Source: Clostridia bacterium
GTDB lineage: Bacteria > Bacillota_A > Clostridia > Oscillospirales > CAG-272
Direction: 5' to 3'
Length of the DNA: 8,033 bases
Assembly: GCA_017652965.1 (NCBI GenBank)
Contig: JAGBZZ010000245.1
Coordinates: 1-8,033, forward strand
Position 1 is the first letter of the stretch. Each line of letters opens with the position of its first letter. Shown piece by piece: positions 1 through 7,120 of this stretch. A model generated the notes under the pieces. It ran no database searches, was not told the DNA's origin, and was given only the letters and a program-made list of their open reading frames with translations. Both the position numbers and the translations under genes were made by a program.

Positions 1-768
1 CCGGTGGTCGCCGTGACCATCCCCCCGGAGGCCGCCCTTGTCGGCGCTGTGGCGGGGGAGGACTTCCGTATTCTGACCCGTGTCCCCCCGGGCGATAGCC
101 CCGAGGCGTACGAGCCCTCGATCCGCACGATGATGGATTTTTCGGATGCGGCGCTCTTCCTTTCCATCGGCCTGCCGGTGGATGAGGCGACCCTTATCCC
201 CGCCCTTTCGGAAGGCACCCGCCACGTCTCGCTGGCCGCGGCGGCGGCCGAGGTGTATCCCGACCTTACCATGGACGGCGGGCGAGATCCGCATATCTGG
301 CTGTCCCCTGGGCGCGTGCTTGTCATGCTGGAGACTGTCGTTGCCGAGCTTTCGGCCCTGCGGCCGGACCGTGCCGAGGTCTACCGCGCCAATGCCGATG
401 CCTACGCCGCCGCGCTTTCGGCGGCCGATGCCCGCATCCGTACGGCGATAGCCGAAAGCGGAGCGACCGAGTTTATCGTTTACCATCCCGCCTTCGGATA
501 CCTGGCCGACGAGTACGGCCTTGCTATGCTGGCACTGGAGGAGCATGGGAAAGAGGCCACCGCCACCCACCTTGCCGAGGTGCTGGAGTATGCCCGTGCG
601 GCGGGCATCAAGACCATCTTCTATCAGGCAGAGACCGACGGTCGCCAGGCCGCCGCCTTTGCTGCCGAGCTTGGTGGACAGGCCGTGATGCTGGATCCGC
701 TCAGCGAGTGCTACATCGAAAATCTTGAAAGCATGGCGGCGGCGATCGCCTCTGCTAAAGGAGAATGA
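1..768 (+). CDS. znuA: Metal ABC transporter substrate-binding protein, ZnuA/TroA family (5' partial)
   Basis: This is the extracytoplasmic solute-binding lipoprotein or secreted protein of a zinc/manganese-type ABC importer. It captures the metal outside the membrane and delivers it to the permease encoded two genes on. The reading frame is open at base 1, so the signal peptide and true start lie upstream; 255 codons are present. Family landmarks are the mature N-terminal strand VVAVTIPPEA, the loop VPPGDSPEAYEPS, the DPHIW metal-site motif, the YHPAFGYLADEYGL motif, and the C-terminal DPLSECYIENLESMA. The DPHIW and YHPAF histidines are expected ligands. The usual first histidine of the SPHxYEP loop is glutamate here (SPEAYEP), and the histidine-rich loop of many zinc-specific members is absent. 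The exact metal (Zn or Mn) is therefore uncertain, although the family is clear. The gene ends one base before the downstream TTG start, which indicates an operon. Confidence 0.9.
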   Translation, partial: PVVAVTIPPEAALVGAVAGEDFRILTRVPPGDSPEAYEPSIRTMMDFSDAALFLSIGLPVDEATLIPALSEGTRHVSLAAAAAEVYPDLTMDGGRDPHIWLSPGRVLVMLETVVAELSALRPDRAEVYRANADAYAAALSAADARIRTAIAESGATEFIVYHPAFGYLADEYGLAMLALEEHGKEATATHLAEVLEYARAAGIKTIFYQAETDGRQAAAFAAELGGQAVMLDPLSECYIENLESMAAAIASAKGE

Positions 769-769
769 A

Positions 770-1558
770 TTGAATCACGCAATTGAGATCCACCGTCTGT
801 CGGTGGATTACGGAAAAAACAGGGCGCTTGATAACGTCTGCCTCTCGGTGGAGACCGGGGAGTATCTCGGCATCATCGGGCCGAACGGGGGCGGGAAGTC
901 CACCCTCCTCGGTGCGATCCTCGGTACGGTGCGCCCGTCCGAGGGAAGCATCACGCTTTTCGGTGCCCCTGCCGCGCGCGGCCGCGCCCGCCTTGGGTAC
1001 GTCCCGCAGTTTGCCGCCCTTGACCGCGCCTTTCCCATCACGGTCGGTGAGGTGGTAGCTACCGCCTATCTCGGCGGTGGGCTGCATCCCTTCCGCTTCC
1101 TCGGAAAGCGGGAGGCTATCCTCTCCGAGGGGGTTCTGGAGGAGGTCGGGCTTTCCGGCTTCTCCCGCCGCCTGGTATCCGAACTTTCGGGGGGCGAGTT
1201 CCAGCGGATGCTGCTTGCCCGCGCGCTCGCCAAATCGCCCGACGTCCTGCTCCTTGACGAGCCGACCTCGGGGGTGGATCCTGCCACCCGTGCCCGCATC
1301 TACGAGCTTCTTGAGGAGAAGAACCGTGCAGGGCTGACCATTTTGATGGTGACCCACGATATGCTGGCCGTCGCCTCGTCGATCAGAAAGCTTGCCTGCC
1401 TCTCCCGTACCCTTGTGTACCACGGCGAGCCCGAGCTTTCGGTGGACGTCTCAACCGCGATGTACGGCTGTCCTGTCGATCTTGTGGCGCACGGCACGCC
1501 TCACCGCGTCCTGCGCGATCACGGAAAGGAAGGAGGATGCAGCTGTGGCTGTCATTGA
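770..1558 (+). CDS. znuC: Metal ABC transporter ATP-binding protein (ZnuC family) with Cys-rich tail
   Basis: This is the cytoplasmic ATPase that powers the metal importer, 262 residues long. Visible motifs are Walker A GPNGGGKST (37-45), Q-loop Gln80, ABC signature LSGGE (139-143), Walker B LLLDEP (160-165) with D-loop SGVD, and switch His196 in VTHD. The GGGKST form of Walker A is typical of zinc/manganese importers. A TTG start is chosen because AAAGGAG (757-763) lies 6 nt upstream and the alignable protein begins there; an upstream extension of the frame would run far into znuA. The C-terminus carries CPVDLVAHGTPHRVL, common in this subfamily, then an unusual end, HGKEGGCSCGCH, with three Cys and His residues that could bind metal. 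The last 14 bases overlap the permease gene, so translation is probably coupled. Confidence 0.95.
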   Translation: MNHAIEIHRLSVDYGKNRALDNVCLSVETGEYLGIIGPNGGGKSTLLGAILGTVRPSEGSITLFGAPAARGRARLGYVPQFAALDRAFPITVGEVVATAYLGGGLHPFRFLGKREAILSEGVLEEVGLSGFSRRLVSELSGGEFQRMLLARALAKSPDVLLLDEPTSGVDPATRARIYELLEEKNRAGLTILMVTHDMLAVASSIRKLACLSRTLVYHGEPELSVDVSTAMYGCPVDLVAHGTPHRVLRDHGKEGGCSCGCH

Positions 1559-2369
1559 AGCGTTTCTTACCTACGGCTTTATGCGCAATGCCCTCTTGGC
1601 CGCTCTCCTTTCGGCGATCCTGTGTGGGATCATCGGGGTGGTGATCGTGGAAAAGCGCATGGTCATGATGAGCGGCGGCGTTGCTCACACGGCATACGGC
1701 GGCGTGGGGCTTGGGTATCTTCTCGGCTTTTCGCCCCTCCTTGGTGCCGTTGGCTTTTCTCTGCTGGCCGCCCTTGGCATCGGCCTTCTTCGCCGCCGCG
1801 GCGGTCAACGCACCGATATTCTTATCTCGCTTTTCTGGTCGCTCGGGATGGCGGCGGGCATCCTCTTCGTTTCGCTGACCCCGGGCTACACGCCCGACCT
1901 GAACACCTACCTTTTCGGCAGTATTCTGACCATCGGGAAGGGGGATATCCTTCTGACGGCCGGGCTGGCGCTTGCGGTCGTTTTGCTGTTTGTCGCCTTC
2001 TTTGAGGACTTCCGCGCCTATCTCTTTGACGAGACCTTTGCCGGTGTCCTCGGCCTGCGTGTCGGATTTCTTGAAAACCTGCTCCTCGGCCTCATCGCCC
2101 TGACCGTGGTGGTGCTTCTGCGCGTTACGGGTATCATGCTGGCCATCGCCCTTCTGACGGCGCCCGCCGCCACGGCCGCCATGCTGACAAGACGGCTTTT
2201 GCCGCGCATGCTTGTGGCCGCCGCCCTTTCGGCCGCCTTTGGCGTTATCGGGCTTGTCATCTCCTTCTATGCCGACGTCCCCTCCGGGGCTACGGTGGTC
2301 GCAGTGGCCGTCGTCACCTATCTTGCCGTGCTTGGCGGGCGTGCGCTTTGCCGCCGCCGTGCCGCATAA
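1545..2369 (+). CDS. znuB: Metal ABC transporter permease (ZnuB family)
   Basis: This is the integral membrane subunit that forms the metal translocation pathway in the cytoplasmic membrane. It has 274 residues, normal for the family, and consists almost entirely of hydrophobic segments, for example around residues 14-34, 50-82, 94-112, 134-152, 176-210 and 222-265. The sequence SGGVAHTAYGGVGLGYLLG (43-61) corresponds to the conserved region of ABC-3 family permeases, where most members have GGxxHAxxGGIGLGY or SHAVLPGIAL. The start is GTG at 1545, preceded by AGGAGG (1531-1536) with 8 nt spacing; it overlaps the end of the ATPase gene by 14 bases in another frame. The frame stays open further upstream, but that part is a shadow of the ATPase gene. 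It is the last gene of the plus-strand operon and is followed by a hairpin terminator about 30 bases later. Confidence 0.93.
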   Translation: MAVIEAFLTYGFMRNALLAALLSAILCGIIGVVIVEKRMVMMSGGVAHTAYGGVGLGYLLGFSPLLGAVGFSLLAALGIGLLRRRGGQRTDILISLFWSLGMAAGILFVSLTPGYTPDLNTYLFGSILTIGKGDILLTAGLALAVVLLFVAFFEDFRAYLFDETFAGVLGLRVGFLENLLLGLIALTVVVLLRVTGIMLAIALLTAPAATAAMLTRRLLPRMLVAAALSAAFGVIGLVISFYADVPSGATVVAVAVVTYLAVLGGRALCRRRAA

Positions 2370-2389
2370 GGCATCTGCCCCGAACCTGC

Positions 2390-2444
2390 AAAAGAAAAAA
2401 GAGAACGCTTCAGCGCATCTGCGAGGAAGCGTTCTCTCTTTATT
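2390..2444. terminator. Bidirectional intrinsic terminator between convergent operons
   Basis: A perfect 12-bp inverted repeat AGAGAACGCTTC (2400-2411) / GAAGCGTTCTCT (2426-2437) encloses a 14-nt loop that can itself pair CGC/GCG (2414-2416 with 2421-2423). The left flank 2390-2399 is almost all A, giving a run of Ts with one C on the minus strand directly after the hairpin. This is a strong terminator for the minus-strand operon ending at 2445. On the plus strand the tail is the weaker CTTTATTTC, so termination of znuB transcripts may be less efficient. The position between two converging genes supports a shared terminator. Confidence 0.85.
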
Positions 2445-2927
2445 TCAGAGCTTTTGATAATAGGTGATCGAGGGCAGACCTTTTTGAAAGCCCGCCTTTT
2501 CATAGGCGCGGCGGGCGGCGGCGTGCCCCTCGTCAAGGCCTGTCATCACGGTGACACCCCGTGCCCCGCTCTCGCGCAGTCTTTCCAGGATGAATTCGTA
2601 TTGGCGGCCTCCGATGCCAAGCCCGCGATGCGCGGGCGAGACGGCGTTATTGCCGATCATGCCAAGCTCGGTCCTCTTGTCGTAGATATAGCTGATAAAG
2701 CCAACGACCTCCTCGCCACGGCAGGAGACGTACATGCCCCCCTGCATAACGGTGTCGGTCACCGTGCGCTCCTTGCGCTCTAAGGCATCCGAAAACCAAA
2801 GCTCGTACAGCTCGTCTCCCAGAATGTCGCGGTATCCGCTATAGATCCTGCCCCATGCCGCGCGGGCAATGGCCGCCACGGCCACGGCATCGGCGGCGGT
2901 GGCAGGGCGTATTGTTACGGTATCCAT
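2445..2927 (-). CDS. GNAT-family N-acetyltransferase
   Basis: This is a single-domain acetyl-CoA-dependent acetyltransferase of 160 residues. The N-terminus (MDTVTIRPATAADAVAVAAI) is the usual GNAT opening strand and helix. The acetyl-CoA pyrophosphate-binding motif A is at 95-106 (AVSPAHRGLGIG, with RxxGxG at 101-106). The C-terminal AARRAYEKAGF (137-147) is the classic motif B region. The segment IYSGYRDILGDELYELWF resembles members that act on small molecules, but the substrate cannot be inferred. The ATG at 2927 is chosen because the domain begins there and a purine-rich site (GGGAGAAGGA) precedes it. A longer frame with 45 extra residues is open, but it overlaps the upstream gene and its sequence is low in family character. 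The gene lies 16 bases after the oxidoreductase, so it is the probable last gene of the minus-strand operon. Confidence 0.9.
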   Translation of the reverse strand: MDTVTIRPATAADAVAVAAIARAAWGRIYSGYRDILGDELYELWFSDALERKERTVTDTVMQGGMYVSCRGEEVVGFISYIYDKRTELGMIGNNAVSPAHRGLGIGGRQYEFILERLRESGARGVTVMTGLDEGHAAARRAYEKAGFQKGLPSITYYQKL

Positions 2928-2943
2928 GCTTCCTTCTCCCTTC

Positions 2944-3978
2944 TTACGAGATCGTGACCCGCCGCCCCTCGACGGCCGAGCGGTAGATGGCAATGATGGC
3001 CTTCGGGGCACGCATCCCCTCAAGCGAGGAGATAAGCGGCGCGCGTCCTTCTTCGATCGCACTCAGGAAATCGGCCGTTTCGGCCAGGTGATAATCACAG
3101 GAGAAGGCCATCGGGTCGCGGTGCGCCGCCCGCCCCTCGTCAACCGTGATGGCAGGGCAGGGGACACCGGGGACGTCCCAGGTGATGATCCTGTCGTCGT
3201 CAAGCGCTACCGTACCGCCGGAGAAGCAAAGCGTCATCCGCCTGGGATATCCCGGGTTTATGGCGGTGGTCGAGCGGATCGTGCCGACAGCGCCCGAGGC
3301 GAATTCCAGAACCGCCACCGTCGTATCCTCGGCCTCGATGCGATGGGTCAGCGTGCGTGTCGCACCCGAAACTGCCACCGCGTCGCCGCAAAGATGCAGG
3401 AGAATATCAACGCCGTGCACCCCCTGGTTAAACAGCTCGCCGCCGTCCATGTCCTTGGTGCCGCGCCAGGCAACCGCCTCGTAGTAGGAGGGGTCACGCT
3501 GGTAAAGCATCGAAAGGTCGGCCAGCAAAAGCCGCCCAAGTGCCCCGGCCGTGATCAGCTCGTGCAGCTTTACGATAGCGGGGGAGAAGCGTTGCTGGCA
3601 TATGACGCCCACGGTCAGCCCTGTCTCCTTTTCTACCCGCAAAACCTCTGCGATCCCCTCCTCGGTGAGGGCGATCGGCTTTTCGATCAGCACATGGCAC
3701 CCGGCGCGCAGGGCCGCCACCGCCTGCTCGGCGTGAAGGCCGCTGGGCGTGCAGATCACCGCCACGTCTACCTCGGGGTCTGAAAAGAGCGCCTCGGCAT
3801 CGGCAAAGACCCGCCCGCCGTACTGCGCGGCAAAGGCCTCGGCGCGCTCCGGGCTTCGGTCGGCAAAGCCCACAAGGCGGGCGTTTTCCAGGCGCTTGGC
3901 CACCTCCACGTGCATGACCGACACCGCACCGCATCCAAGGATGCCGATGCCGAAGCAGGTATTCTTCTTTTCACTCAT
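2944..3978 (-). CDS. Gfo/Idh/MocA-family NAD(P)-dependent oxidoreductase
   Basis: This is a cytoplasmic dehydrogenase of 344 residues, normal for the family, that probably oxidises or reduces a sugar, inositol or related polyol. The N-terminal Rossmann domain (about 8-125) starts with GIGILGCGAVS, the dinucleotide-binding loop, and has an acidic Asp40 at the end of the second strand, which suggests NAD preference. EKP is at 99-101, with Lys100 the expected catalytic lysine. The C-terminal domain contains WRGTKDMDGGELFNQGVHGVDILLHLCG (171 onward). His188 in HGVD is the expected catalytic histidine, and the DGG...NQGxHxxD pattern is shared with sugar dehydrogenases of the WlbA type. Substrate is not assignable. 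The start ATG follows GGAGGT (3985-3990) with 6 nt spacing. It lies 81 bases downstream of the peptidase gene, with no terminator visible for that direction, so cotranscription is likely. Confidence 0.92.
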   Translation of the reverse strand: MSEKKNTCFGIGILGCGAVSVMHVEVAKRLENARLVGFADRSPERAEAFAAQYGGRVFADAEALFSDPEVDVAVICTPSGLHAEQAVAALRAGCHVLIEKPIALTEEGIAEVLRVEKETGLTVGVICQQRFSPAIVKLHELITAGALGRLLLADLSMLYQRDPSYYEAVAWRGTKDMDGGELFNQGVHGVDILLHLCGDAVAVSGATRTLTHRIEAEDTTVAVLEFASGAVGTIRSTTAINPGYPRRMTLCFSGGTVALDDDRIITWDVPGVPCPAITVDEGRAAHRDPMAFSCDYHLAETADFLSAIEEGRAPLISSLEGMRAPKAIIAIYRSAVEGRRVTIS

Positions 3979-3996
3979 GCCTTGACCTCCGTATCC

Positions 3997-4037
3997 GCGT
4001 GGCCGATCCTTGCCACGCCGTTTTTATTTTTGCTTTT
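3997..4037 (+). terminator. Plus-strand terminator-like hairpin inside the minus-strand operon
   Basis: GCGTGGC (3997-4003) and GCCACGC (4012-4018) form a 7-bp stem, six of the pairs GC, with an 8-nt loop. On the plus strand it is followed by CG and then TTTTTATTTTT, the textbook layout of an intrinsic terminator. No plus-strand gene ends here; the flanking genes are both on the minus strand. It could stop antisense transcription, or it could simply be a stem in the leader of the oxidoreductase message, ending 6 bases before its Shine-Dalgarno site. Confidence 0.45.
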
Positions 4038-4059
4038 CATGTGTTCTCGACTTTCGGCT

Positions 4060-5208
4060 TCAGAGTGCCTCCATCAGCTTGCAGGAAAGCTCATAGCAGA
4101 GAAGGGTACCGTCTGCCATTCTATCAAAATCGCAGACCTCGATCCGGTCCAGCGCGGTATGAAGCGCCGTGTAGCGCTTCTTGTCGATCAGCCAAAGGGT
4201 GGGGATCCCCGCCGTGATAAACGGCTTGTCGTCACCGCCGCCCGAGGTCACCTCCTTATAGGGGGGCATATCCGGAATGGCGGGAAGCTTAGCGGGATTT
4301 CCGATCTCAAAATAATGTCCGCTTGTGAAGAAGAGACCGTAATCGTCGTAGTTCATCAGAAAGGCGATGTCCTCGCCCCCGTGGCGCTTGACGTAATCCC
4401 CGCTTCCCGGGGGGTTATCGGTGGGGATGTACTCCTCGGCCGAGAAGGCAACGAAGTCAAGAGTCAGCTCGCCGCTGTAGTCGGCAAAAAGCCGCGCCGT
4501 TTCGATCAGCATGGCCGTGCCGCCCGCATTGTCGGCGGCCGCGGCGATCAGGGGGGCACCGTCGTAGTGCGCCCCAAACACCACCTTGCGGCTACCGCCC
4601 TCACGCCGGCCGATCACGTTATAGGCTACCGTGTCGTAGGGCTCGGCATCTACGGTAAGGCGATAGGTATGCTCGGGGTAGGCGGCTAAGTGAAATGCAC
4701 CCTCGGCATTGACCGAGAGGGTGGCGATCCTCTCGATAAAGGGCGAGCGTACCTGCTTTGTGGAGGGCGCTACGTCACAGTGTGCGCTGACCACGATAAG
4801 CGCGGCGGCACCCCGCCGCTCAAGCTCCTCGGCGATGGCGTTCAGGCGGAAGACCCCCGCAGACAGCAGCTTTACAAAGCAGATGCGCCCCGTAACGTCC
4901 ACGTCCCCGGCGGGCATATCCTCAAAAACGAGAAGCGTGCCACGGACGTCACAGGAGGCAGAGAAGTAGCAGGCGGTAAAGCCGGGGACGGCACGCCCGA
5001 GGGTCAGATCCTCAAAGCTTGCCGCGCGGTAGCGCCAGCCGCGCACGGGATACTCCTCACGCAGGACGCAAAGCCCAAGCTTTCGGAATTCGGCTTCAAT
5101 GTAATCGGCGGCGGCATAGTCCCCCTCCGAGCCCGCATGGCGGGTCGGAAAGTCTCCGACGATGCGGGACACGTGGTCGCGTAGGCGGCCTGCAAGAGTA
5201 GGCTCCAT
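4060..5208 (-). CDS. M28-family metallopeptidase (aminopeptidase-like)
   Basis: This is a zinc-dependent exopeptidase-type enzyme of 382 residues. Expected metal ligands are visible in order: His214 in GAHYDG, bridging Asp226 in ADNAGG, the Glu258-Glu259 pair (general base and ligand) in SAEEY, Asp288 or Asp289 in NYDDYG, and His350 in YTALHTALD. The GIPTLWL segment before the last histidine is also typical. A PA-like insert appears to occupy about residues 80-175 (FSASCDVRGTLLVFEDMP to the AALIVVSA region), as in many M28 enzymes. There is no signal peptide or membrane segment, so a cytoplasmic location is likely, which differs from secreted members of the family. The ATG follows AAGGG (5216-5220) with 7 nt spacing. 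It is the probable first gene of the minus-strand operon with the oxidoreductase and acetyltransferase. The substrate is unknown; the fold also includes carboxypeptidases and glutaminyl cyclases. Confidence 0.9.
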   Translation of the reverse strand: MEPTLAGRLRDHVSRIVGDFPTRHAGSEGDYAAADYIEAEFRKLGLCVLREEYPVRGWRYRAASFEDLTLGRAVPGFTACYFSASCDVRGTLLVFEDMPAGDVDVTGRICFVKLLSAGVFRLNAIAEELERRGAAALIVVSAHCDVAPSTKQVRSPFIERIATLSVNAEGAFHLAAYPEHTYRLTVDAEPYDTVAYNVIGRREGGSRKVVFGAHYDGAPLIAAAADNAGGTAMLIETARLFADYSGELTLDFVAFSAEEYIPTDNPPGSGDYVKRHGGEDIAFLMNYDDYGLFFTSGHYFEIGNPAKLPAIPDMPPYKEVTSGGGDDKPFITAGIPTLWLIDKKRYTALHTALDRIEVCDFDRMADGTLLCYELSCKLMEAL

Positions 5209-5269
5209 TTTATAACCCTTTTTTGGAAAGATGTGGTAGGATAGCGATCCTTTTCGCTCATATATCTTA

Positions 5270-5298
5270 ATTGTACCACTTTCTTTACGCTATGTCTT
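5270..5298 (-). promoter_or_regulatory. Putative sigma-A promoter for the M28-oxidoreductase-GNAT operon
   Basis: Read on the minus strand, AAGACA (5293-5298) and TACAAT (5270-5275) are separated by 17 bases. TGG directly precedes the -10, giving an extended -10 element that offsets the imperfect -35. The expected start of transcription near 5263 would give a leader of about 55 bases before the ATG at 5208. Confidence 0.6.
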
Positions 5299-5310
5299 TG
5301 TACAATATTG
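5298..5310. repeat. Overlapping small palindromes TTGTACAA and CAATATTG
   Basis: TTGTACAA (5298-5305) and CAATATTG (5303-5310) are perfect 8-base palindromes that overlap by three bases, at the upstream edge of the -35 of the peptidase promoter. They could be a repressor or activator site, but short AT-rich palindromes also arise by chance. A separate small inverted repeat, GTTTC-GGGA-GAAAC, lies at 5336-5349, just upstream of the radical SAM promoter. No regulator can be named. Confidence 0.25.
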
Positions 5311-5362
5311 ATTTTTATTTGCACATCTGTGTGAAGTTTCGGGAGAAACGCTTGCACACTTC

Positions 5363-5391
5363 TTGCCTTGCGCCGCTTTTTGTGGTATACT
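5363..5391 (+). promoter_or_regulatory. Putative sigma-A promoter for the radical SAM gene
   Basis: TTGCCT (5363-5368) and TATACT (5386-5391) are 17 bases apart, and TGG precedes the -10 to make an extended -10 element. Transcription would start near 5398, leaving a leader of only about 20 bases that contains the ribosome-binding site GGGAGG (5405-5410), 7 bases before the ATG. Confidence 0.8.
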
Positions 5392-5417
5392 GAAGAAAAA
5401 AGAAGGGAGGTGCGGCT

Positions 5418-7079
5418 ATGCAAGAGGTACGCGCGGTCTTTTGCACCCTGAACGCAAAGTATGTCCACGCCGCCACCGCACCCTATTGCCTCTTGGCGGG
5501 GCTGCGCGCCTTTTCGGGGGGCTTTGCCGTCGGCGAGGTGGTAGAGGGGACGATCCATGAGGATAGCGACGCCCTCCTTGCCAGGATCCTCGAAAAACGG
5601 CCGACCCTCGTGGCCCTTTCGGTCTATATATGGAACCGCCGTGAAAGCGCCGCCCTGATCGCGGCGTTGCGTGCCGCCGCGCCCTCACTTTACGTGGTGG
5701 CCGGCGGCCCCGAGATCGCCCATGATGCCGCCGCCTTTTTGGCCGAGTGCCCGGCGGACGGTGTCCTCGTTGGGGAAGGGGAACGCCCGATCGCCCTGCT
5801 TTGCGATGCCCTTGCTTCGGGCGGGGATCCGGCATCCGTCCCCGGGATGGTAACACGGCGGGGGTCTATGCCTCCTGCCACCCCCGAATGCTGTCCGCCA
5901 AGTGCCGTGATCCCCGAATATCTTGCCGCCGTCCGCGGGCGGATCGCCTACCTTGAGACCTCACGCGGCTGCCCCTTTTCCTGCGCCTTCTGCCTTTCGG
6001 GCAGGGAGGGGGGCGTACGCCACTATCCTATCGAGCGGACAAAGCGCGAGATGCTGGCACTGGCGGGGGCGGGGGTCAGAACCGTCAAGCTTATTGACCG
6101 CACCTTCAATGCCGACCGTGCCCGTGCCCGCGCCCTTTGGCGGTTTGTGATCGAGGAGCAGGGACGCGCGATCCCGAAGGGGGTCTGCTTCCACTTCGAG
6201 GTGGCAGGCCAGCTTTTGGAGGAGGAGGACGTCGCCCTTCTTTCCACCGCCCCCGCAGGGGCGATCCGCCTGGAGATCGGGATACAGTCCTACCACGCGC
6301 CGACCCTTGCGGCCATCGGCCGCCGCGCAGACCCTGCGGAGGTCACCGCCCGCGTGCGTGCGCTCACCGCGCTTGGCAATGTCGAGGTGCATATCGACCT
6401 GATCGCGGGTCTGCCGCACGAGACGGCACAAAGCTTTCGCCTCGGCTTTTTGCATGCCTATGCGGCCGCCCCCGCCATGCTTCAGCTTGGATTTCTGAAG
6501 CTTCTGCACGGCACTCACCTCCGGGAAACGGCAGGGGAGTTTTGCCGCTTTTCGGAGGAGCCGCCCTATGAGGTGACCGAAACCGATACCCTCAGCGCCG
6601 ATGACCTTTGCACCCTGCACGCCGTGGAGGGGGCGCTGGATCGCCTCTATAACAGTCACCGCTTTTCGCGCACGCTTGCCTACCTGACGGACGAGTGCGG
6701 CATATCCCCCTTTGCCCTTTTTGCGGGCTTTGGCAAGGTTATCCCCGCGCACGGCATCCCCTTAGATGCCTATACCGATGCCTTCTTTGCCTACGCCGCA
6801 GGCCTTAGCGGGACAGATCCCCGCATCCTGCGTGACAGGCTGCTTCTTGACCGTCTCGCAACTACAAACGACCACACACTGCCCAAATGCCTTTACGTAT
6901 CCGATAAACGCCTATCAGAGGCAAAGAAAACTATACAAGATGAATACCGCGCGTCGGGAAAACGGATGCCGATCGGCGTGGGGATCCTCTACGCAAGCGG
7001 CGAGATCGCGGTGGCCGAGTATTCCTCTCGCCATCCCATCACGGGCGAATATCCGATCCGTCTTAGAAAAAGTTTTTGA
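5418..7079 (+). CDS. B12-binding-domain radical SAM protein, DUF4080 type
   Basis: This 553-residue protein has three parts. The N-terminal region (about 1-140) has the cobalamin-binding Rossmann-like fold, with the family opening TLNAKYVHAATAPYCLLAGLR, and VVAGGPEIA and DGVLVGEGE motifs; the DxHxxG motif for axial histidine binding to cobalamin is absent. The radical SAM core (about 175-375) carries the [4Fe-4S] cluster motif CPFSCAFC, Cys185, Cys189 and Cys192, followed by RTFN, EIGIQS and HIDLIAGLPHET elements typical of the barrel. The C-terminal part (about 385-553) corresponds to the DUF4080 extension. The LNAKYxH opening plus DUF4080 points to a widespread clostridial family of unknown substrate; radical methylation or a related S-adenosylmethionine reaction is possible. 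It is transcribed alone from its own promoter; no terminator is seen after it, and the mgtE promoter begins 7 bases past its stop. Confidence 0.92.
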   Translation: MQEVRAVFCTLNAKYVHAATAPYCLLAGLRAFSGGFAVGEVVEGTIHEDSDALLARILEKRPTLVALSVYIWNRRESAALIAALRAAAPSLYVVAGGPEIAHDAAAFLAECPADGVLVGEGERPIALLCDALASGGDPASVPGMVTRRGSMPPATPECCPPSAVIPEYLAAVRGRIAYLETSRGCPFSCAFCLSGREGGVRHYPIERTKREMLALAGAGVRTVKLIDRTFNADRARARALWRFVIEEQGRAIPKGVCFHFEVAGQLLEEEDVALLSTAPAGAIRLEIGIQSYHAPTLAAIGRRADPAEVTARVRALTALGNVEVHIDLIAGLPHETAQSFRLGFLHAYAAAPAMLQLGFLKLLHGTHLRETAGEFCRFSEEPPYEVTETDTLSADDLCTLHAVEGALDRLYNSHRFSRTLAYLTDECGISPFALFAGFGKVIPAHGIPLDAYTDAFFAYAAGLSGTDPRILRDRLLLDRLATTNDHTLPKCLYVSDKRLSEAKKTIQDEYRASGKRMPIGVGILYASGEIAVAEYSSRHPITGEYPIRLRKSF

Positions 7080-7085
7080 AGCCCC

Positions 7086-7114
7086 TTTACAAAATGTGCC
7101 TTCGGTGCTATACT
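7086..7114 (+). promoter_or_regulatory. Putative sigma-A promoter for the mgtE leader
   Basis: TTTACA (7086-7091) and TATACT (7109-7114) are separated by 17 bases, and TGC directly precedes the -10, an extended -10 element. This is very close to consensus. Transcription near 7121 would give a leader of about 200 nt before the mgtE ATG. Confidence 0.82.
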
Positions 7115-7120
7115 AAAACA

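Noticed and set aside
2928..3062. 45-residue N-terminal extension of the GNAT acetyltransferase
   Set aside because: It overlaps the end of the oxidoreductase gene, is Arg/Ser/Pro-rich like a shadow frame, and the GNAT fold plus a purine-rich SD fit the ATG at 2927.
2869..3783. 304-codon plus-strand open frame opposite the oxidoreductase
   Set aside because: It lies almost wholly antisense to a gene with intact Rossmann, EKP and HGVD motifs. The composition is low-complexity Arg/Gly-rich, as expected of a shadow frame in GC-rich DNA.
3910..4689. 259-codon plus-strand open frame opposite the M28 peptidase
   Set aside because: It is antisense to a gene with a full metal-ligand set, and it crosses the terminator-like hairpin between two genes.
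1..5208. A single novel metal system joining the importer, peptidase, oxidoreductase and acetyltransferase
   Set aside because: The importer operon and the minus-strand operon converge on a terminator and share no promoter or pathway that can be seen. Proximity alone is not enough.
5961..6752. 263-codon minus-strand open frame opposite the radical SAM gene
   Set aside because: It is antisense to the radical SAM core with its CxxxCxxC motif, with no domain of its own.
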